This document shows, piece by piece, positions 5,367 to 9,452 of a stretch of DNA of 9,452 bases. Each line of letters opens with the position of its first letter. Positions within the stretch are counted from its first letter, which is position 1. The stretch spans positions 1 to 9,452 of the forward strand of contig JALGWB010000180.1 in the NCBI GenBank assembly GCA_025774405.1. The letters are read 5' to 3'. Source of the DNA: a bacterium. GTDB taxonomy: Bacteria > Arandabacterota > Arandabacteria > Arandabacterales > Arandabacteraceae. The notes beneath the pieces were generated by a model, which saw nothing but the letters and a program-made list of their open reading frames with translations, had not been told where the DNA came from and made no database searches. A program made the position numbers and the translations under genes.

Positions 5367-8300
5367 ATGGACCTCCGTTCGATGACAAGGAAGCTTTTGG
5401 TTGTTGCTTTTGCCGCTTTCATGGTGGTGGGTCTTGCTTCCACCTCAAAGGCGACGGTGAATATCAACTCTGCCGAGATAATTCTGGTGGGTGACGAAGA
5501 ACCTACTGGAGCACTCGGTAACGGGATGGTAAGCATTGGTGACACGATTGTTGTGAAAGTAAATGTGTCACCTGCTGACAGCATCCTCTATGTCATTGCA
5601 GACATGAGGAAGTATGGAGGCAGCGAGGCTGAGACACTCTATACTTTCCCGGGGAGACTTGCATATGCAACTACTCCCGCGTTTGTTCCGTCATGCAGCG
5701 GCACTGGCTATGCTGAGATGACTCTGCCTCAGATCTACGATCCGGATACTACCTTTATAAAGGATGAGCACTGGACCGTATGCATGGATACACTGGTCGC
5801 GGGTGCCTGGATCGTAACAGGTAGTGTTACCGGACTCCTACCGGATACCGCCTGGACGGATAGCCTGTGCTATCTCACCGATGGAACCGATACTCTCTTC
5901 AGCTTCACGATTTCGGATACACTGGGTATCTGCTGTACCAGTATGTGTGACACGTGTGATCATTTCGAGTTCGAGACGTACAAGTATCTGCCGCCGGACT
6001 CGATCTATACCGATACCCTCATTGTGCGGGATGGAGGCATATACTGGATAGACAACACGCCTTGCGATTACATCGGACACACCGATCCGAGTGCGCTCAT
6101 TACTGCGGTTAACATTCTCTATCCAGATTCGCTCTTCCCTTACGATATTGATACCTTGAGCACTGAGGTGCCAGAGGATCAGGGTGGTACTCCAGTGAAC
6201 TATGATACGCACCATACCACCTATGCAATCCTCTCTGATCCAGGGGGTACGGGTGCTGAATTCCTTGAGGCTGAGGACTACTACTATCTTGCAATGACGG
6301 ATAGCGCAGGGTTGGGTGCTGTCTTCGGTTTGCCTGACAATATCCTCAACCCGACAAGTCTGTTTGGATTCGCACCTGATACCTTATATGCCTTCCTTGA
6401 CATGCGAAGACTCTCGCATGCCAACGGTAACGACGATATCTACCATATCTATTGGAGTGCGGGAATCCTGGGTAATGCCTATTCGGATACCAGCCAGCCG
6501 GATGTTGACTCGCTTGGCTGGTGGATTGTCACCAATCCTTGGTATGCCTCAATTGATTGTCCCACCGAGGATAATGGTGTCACCGATGTTTGGCAGTATG
6601 CTTTCCCGATTCTGCCTGGTTCGACGGATGTTGATACTGGTGAGCAGCTCGCAATGAAGTGGATCTCCGATTCAGGTGATACAACCTACTTCGGTACGCT
6701 CACCAATGTCATCGACGCAGGTATTGATAACAAGATTCCTGACTACATTGTTGATGATTCACCGACCGACAGTGTCACTGTCGATGACATCACCTTCCTT
6801 GCCGATATGGACAATGCCGGTGATCCAAGTTTCCTGAATCCGGCAAGCATTGATAATCTGACGCCTGACTGGGTGCAGGTCAAGATTGATCTTGAGGGTC
6901 TTGATGATCTAAATGACCTTACCTACGGTTTTGCCGACATGATGAATATCGGCTTCAACCAGGCAGATACCACTTCCACACCGCTGGGCTGGGATTACGT
7001 AAGCCCGATGCACGCCCTGAGCCCTGTCTGGGGAAGTGATTCGGTCGATGTTCTCGCGTCACCGCCTTCACCATACGGTTATGACCAGGACTCGATCATA
7101 ACCTATGTCTGGCTCTTTGACGACGCGGGTAATGGTATGGTGGTTGGGCCCAAGGACTCTTCGCTTGCGGTTGATAATGAGATTCCAGCCATCGATCCTG
7201 ATAGCTGCATTGCAAATGCCTATATATATGTAGAGATTGCACAGGATGTTGCCAGCTATACAGGCTATGCCAATGTTGGTCAGCCAACCAATAACATCTA
7301 CGACGAGAATGGCAACGACGATCCTCTCGATGACTACACAACCAGGGATAAGATTGTGGCCCATGCCAACCTTGGTGATGCTCTTGGTGTTGATGAGGTT
7401 GAGAACGTCTGGATGATCAACGATCCATTCTGTGTGGACAGCTTGATTCTGTATGATGATGGCACGCTGGGCGATGACCCTGTTGCTGGTGACAAGAACT
7501 ACACAGGCCATGCAAGGGTTGAAGTTGCTGACAGTAAGTTCTGTGTCCTCGATACCGATGAGGATTCGGTCTACTTCGAAGTCAAGGTCGAGGACGATGC
7601 TGGTAACATCGGTATCATCCCGTCCTGCATCGGCGTCAAGTACGACAACGAGATACCTACCATCAGCGCTGAGAACGTGAGCATCATGTTCTGGGATGAT
7701 CCCGAGACCTTTGGTGTTGACGGTGATGTCGATGGTGATGGCATCGTCACCGTTGGTGACTCGCTGATTTTTGAGTGGAGAGCCCAAGACGAGGTCTGGG
7801 ATGATACCGAGATCGACTCCGTTAAGGTACTTGCTTCCTCAATCGATCCGACCTATCCCGACACAACAATAATGCTCTACTGGAATCCTTCGGGAGGAAT
7901 CTATCGTAACTACTGGCCCGATGCTGGTACGGGTAGCCCATATGCGATCGCCGCTGGTTCGATTGACGGTGAGACCCTTTGCGCTGACTTCTGCGTGTGG
8001 GACAACGCTGGCAATTCGACCGGTTGGAGGAACTTCTGCTCTGAGCTTACCCTCGACAATATGGGCACTGCAATCGATTGTGCCGATATTGACATCACGT
8101 TCACTGGAGCTGACACGGTTGCATCGGTCGGTGATACCCTCACTTTCGAATACGACGACGGAACCGAGGATCTGGTAGCCATCATGATCGATGTGTCCGG
8201 TGTCTGTCCGACTGCAGGCACGGTTGTGCTCAATGCAGCCAATTCCTGGACTGGAACTTGTGTGGTTGAAGCTGGTTCAATCGATGCGGATACCACCTTC

Positions 8301-9452
8301 TCAGTAACTGCGACTGATGATGTTGGCAACGAATACAATTGCTCAACTGATCCAATTGCGATTGATAACCAGCCGCCATCAATGTCCTGTGCCAATGCGT
8401 ATGTGAGGCTTTGGGATTATCTCGACAACGTGCCTGATCGCATTGTCAACGTCGGTGATAACCTGACTGCCATCTACTTTGACAGAGACGGTGATGTTGA
8501 CAGCGTAGTCGCAGACTTCTCTAACTATGCTGACACGCTTGCAGCCAAGAGTCTCGTCTTCGGTTTCGATGGTGGGCCAGCATACAAGTGGGGTTACAGG
8601 ATTGACCCAGTGCCTGAAGGCACGATCGATCAGGGACCTGGCGGGCTTGGCACGATGGTAATGCTAACCGCTTACGATGATGCTGGTAACTCCAGCTCAA
8701 TGTGGTTCTGCCCGATCTGGTTTAATGAGACCAAGCTCCCCGATCCAATTGCTAATCCTGCTGATACTGTCTATGCCTGCAATGCTGAGTGTGTTGGGGT
8801 AGATACTGAACTCCCTGGTCCACCGGATCCTGATGCCATCACATTCGAGCTTCTTGAAACAAGCAATGGCATTGCAAACGTCGGCGATAGGCTCCGCATC
8901 ATTGTCAATATGGGTGATCCAACAGAGCCTGGCTACGATATGAACTGGGAGACGGCTGCTGTTGAGGTCGATGCCAGTCAGTATGGATACAGTGGCTATA
9001 TCGACCTGACCGACGATGCCTGGAGTGCTGGCGGGGAAGGTGACGGACGCTTCTCCTACTTCTTCTTCTACAATGCGGATGATGGATATGAGTGGGTGGA
9101 AGGGCTTCCAATTCTTCCTGGCGCTATCGACCTTCCTGCCGGTGATGATGGCACCAAGATCAGGGTGCGTTCAATGGATGATGCAGGTAACTACTCGCAT
9201 GACTGGGTCGAGAGCGATGTCCTCGTGCTTGCTGGCACGGGAGAGGAAGTGCCCGTTGACAATGAACTTCCTGAGATCGACCCTGATGACATCACTGTGT
9301 CGTTTGTTGACAACGATGACAACGGCATCCTTGATATCGGTGATGAAGTCACAATCAGTGTTGATATGACCAATGCGCCTGGTGGCGATGTTGCGGGTGT
9401 CTGGGCGAATCTGTACGACTGGGGTTATCCATCGATGGATATGGTGCCTCTG
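5367..9452 (+). CDS. Giant secreted Asp-rich Ig-like repeat protein (3' truncated by window edge)
   Basis: I read this frame through to the right edge without a stop: 1362 codons, C-terminus not seen. The start ATG at 5367 follows GAGGAGG (5351-5357) at 9 nt. Residues 6-29 (MTRKLLVVAFAAFMVVGLASTS and KA) form a signal peptide, cleavage likely after A29. Residues about 30-450 are an Asp/Thr/Tyr-rich region with a cysteine cluster C189, C190, C194, C197. From about 453 onward, repeat units are delimited by (V/I/Y/L)DN(E/K/Q)xP at 453, 602, 759, 896, 999, 1145 (VDTELP) and 1297. Most units contain a VGDxL strand start and a late DDAGN strand, as in bacterial Ig-like/HYR-type domains. Two units begin with dockerin/EF-hand-like loops (787-798, 1315-1326). 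It is probably a surface or extracellular stalk or adhesin. An anchor or secretion-sorting domain would be expected in the missing C-terminus. Specific function is unknown. Confidence 0.9.
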   Translation, partial: MDLRSMTRKLLVVAFAAFMVVGLASTSKATVNINSAEIILVGDEEPTGALGNGMVSIGDTIVVKVNVSPADSILYVIADMRKYGGSEAETLYTFPGRLAYATTPAFVPSCSGTGYAEMTLPQIYDPDTTFIKDEHWTVCMDTLVAGAWIVTGSVTGLLPDTAWTDSLCYLTDGTDTLFSFTISDTLGICCTSMCDTCDHFEFETYKYLPPDSIYTDTLIVRDGGIYWIDNTPCDYIGHTDPSALITAVNILYPDSLFPYDIDTLSTEVPEDQGGTPVNYDTHHTTYAILSDPGGTGAEFLEAEDYYYLAMTDSAGLGAVFGLPDNILNPTSLFGFAPDTLYAFLDMRRLSHANGNDDIYHIYWSAGILGNAYSDTSQPDVDSLGWWIVTNPWYASIDCPTEDNGVTDVWQYAFPILPGSTDVDTGEQLAMKWISDSGDTTYFGTLTNVIDAGIDNKIPDYIVDDSPTDSVTVDDITFLADMDNAGDPSFLNPASIDNLTPDWVQVKIDLEGLDDLNDLTYGFADMMNIGFNQADTTSTPLGWDYVSPMHALSPVWGSDSVDVLASPPSPYGYDQDSIITYVWLFDDAGNGMVVGPKDSSLAVDNEIPAIDPDSCIANAYIYVEIAQDVASYTGYANVGQPTNNIYDENGNDDPLDDYTTRDKIVAHANLGDALGVDEVENVWMINDPFCVDSLILYDDGTLGDDPVAGDKNYTGHARVEVADSKFCVLDTDEDSVYFEVKVEDDAGNIGIIPSCIGVKYDNEIPTISAENVSIMFWDDPETFGVDGDVDGDGIVTVGDSLIFEWRAQDEVWDDTEIDSVKVLASSIDPTYPDTTIMLYWNPSGGIYRNYWPDAGTGSPYAIAAGSIDGETLCADFCVWDNAGNSTGWRNFCSELTLDNMGTAIDCADIDITFTGADTVASVGDTLTFEYDDGTEDLVAIMIDVSGVCPTAGTVVLNAANSWTGTCVVEAGSIDADTTFSVTATDDVGNEYNCSTDPIAIDNQPPSMSCANAYVRLWDYLDNVPDRIVNVGDNLTAIYFDRDGDVDSVVADFSNYADTLAAKSLVFGFDGGPAYKWGYRIDPVPEGTIDQGPGGLGTMVMLTAYDDAGNSSSMWFCPIWFNETKLPDPIANPADTVYACNAECVGVDTELPGPPDPDAITFELLETSNGIANVGDRLRIIVNMGDPTEPGYDMNWETAAVEVDASQYGYSGYIDLTDDAWSAGGEGDGRFSYFFFYNADDGYEWVEGLPILPGAIDLPAGDDGTKIRVRSMDDAGNYSHDWVESDVLVLAGTGEEVPVDNELPEIDPDDITVSFVDNDDNGILDIGDEVTISVDMTNAPGGDVAGVWANLYDWGYPSMDMVPL
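6723..9452 (+). repeat. Ig-like protein repeat array, six full units plus a partial seventh
   Basis: The array is seen at protein level in the giant gene. Unit boundaries (DNxxP-type motif) are at bases 6723, 7170, 7641, 8052, 8361, 8799 and 9255, so unit lengths are 149, 157, 137, 103, 146 and 152 residues. Late-strand DDAGN-type motifs lie at 7119, 7593, 8001, 8316, 8676 and 9177. VGD-type motifs lie at 7752, 8127, 8451, 8880 and 9336, with an isolated earlier one at 5535. The fixed order VGD, DAGN, DNxxP shows common ancestry, while the divergence between units and their uneven length argue against recent duplication. I see no near-identical DNA repeats. Confidence 0.8.

Noticed and set aside
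5838..6215. 125-codon minus-strand open frame
   Set aside because: Antisense to the N-terminal region of the giant gene, with no start signal or family resemblance.
7068..7787. 239-codon minus-strand open frame
   Set aside because: Lies antisense inside the giant plus-strand gene, has no ribosome site or recognisable domain, and its composition follows from the Asp/Val/Gly-rich codons opposite.
7910..8395. 161-codon minus-strand open frame
   Set aside because: Antisense shadow of the giant gene; Ser/Val/Ala-rich by complement of the repeat codons.

Overview
The window comes from a Gram-negative (two-membrane) bacterium. It encodes an RND efflux pump, an OmpA-type outer-membrane protein, a lipoprotein-like thioredoxin and a very large secreted protein. 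The gene set (DUF1844 protein, OmpA with thrombospondin type-3 repeats, giant Asp-rich Ig-like repeat protein, moderate GC) resembles uncultivated FCB-type or candidate-phylum bacteria such as the WOR-3/Stahlbacteria, TA06, Zixibacteria or Eisenbacteria lineages. That placement is an impression from gene content, not a measured result.

Layout. (1) Positions 2-2096, plus strand: the C-terminal half of an RND pump inner-membrane subunit, cut by the left edge, followed 4 nt later by a 98-aa PII-like small protein. The pair ends at a perfect 11-bp hairpin (2168-2193). (2) Positions 2211-3533, minus strand: a convergent OmpA-family gene with signal peptide, N-terminal beta-barrel, four exact 30-residue calcium-binding TSP3 repeats and a peptidoglycan-binding C-terminal domain. 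The hairpin is placed to terminate both transcripts. (3) Positions 3534-3774: a divergent intergenic region with promoter candidates. (4) Positions 3775-4743, plus strand: a two-gene operon of a CGWC thioredoxin-fold protein with a lipoprotein signal and a DUF1844 protein. (5) Positions 4744-5366: 623 nt with no convincing gene, holding a promoter candidate and two nested inverted-repeat structures that would form a long, structured 5' leader. (6) Positions 5367-9452, plus strand: one uninterrupted reading frame of at least 1362 codons that runs off the right edge. It encodes a secreted Asp-rich protein built from Ig-like units of about 103-157 residues.

The shared theme is the cell envelope: export (RND), outer-membrane/peptidoglycan anchoring (OmpA), periplasmic thiol chemistry (thioredoxin) and a probable surface or extracellular repeat protein. 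Two unrelated proteins here carry acidic calcium-type loops: the TSP3 repeats of the OmpA protein and the dockerin/EF-hand-like loops at the start of the Ig-like units. The most interesting items are the giant repeat protein with its embedded EF-hand-like loops, its long structured leader, and the RND/PII-like gene pair.
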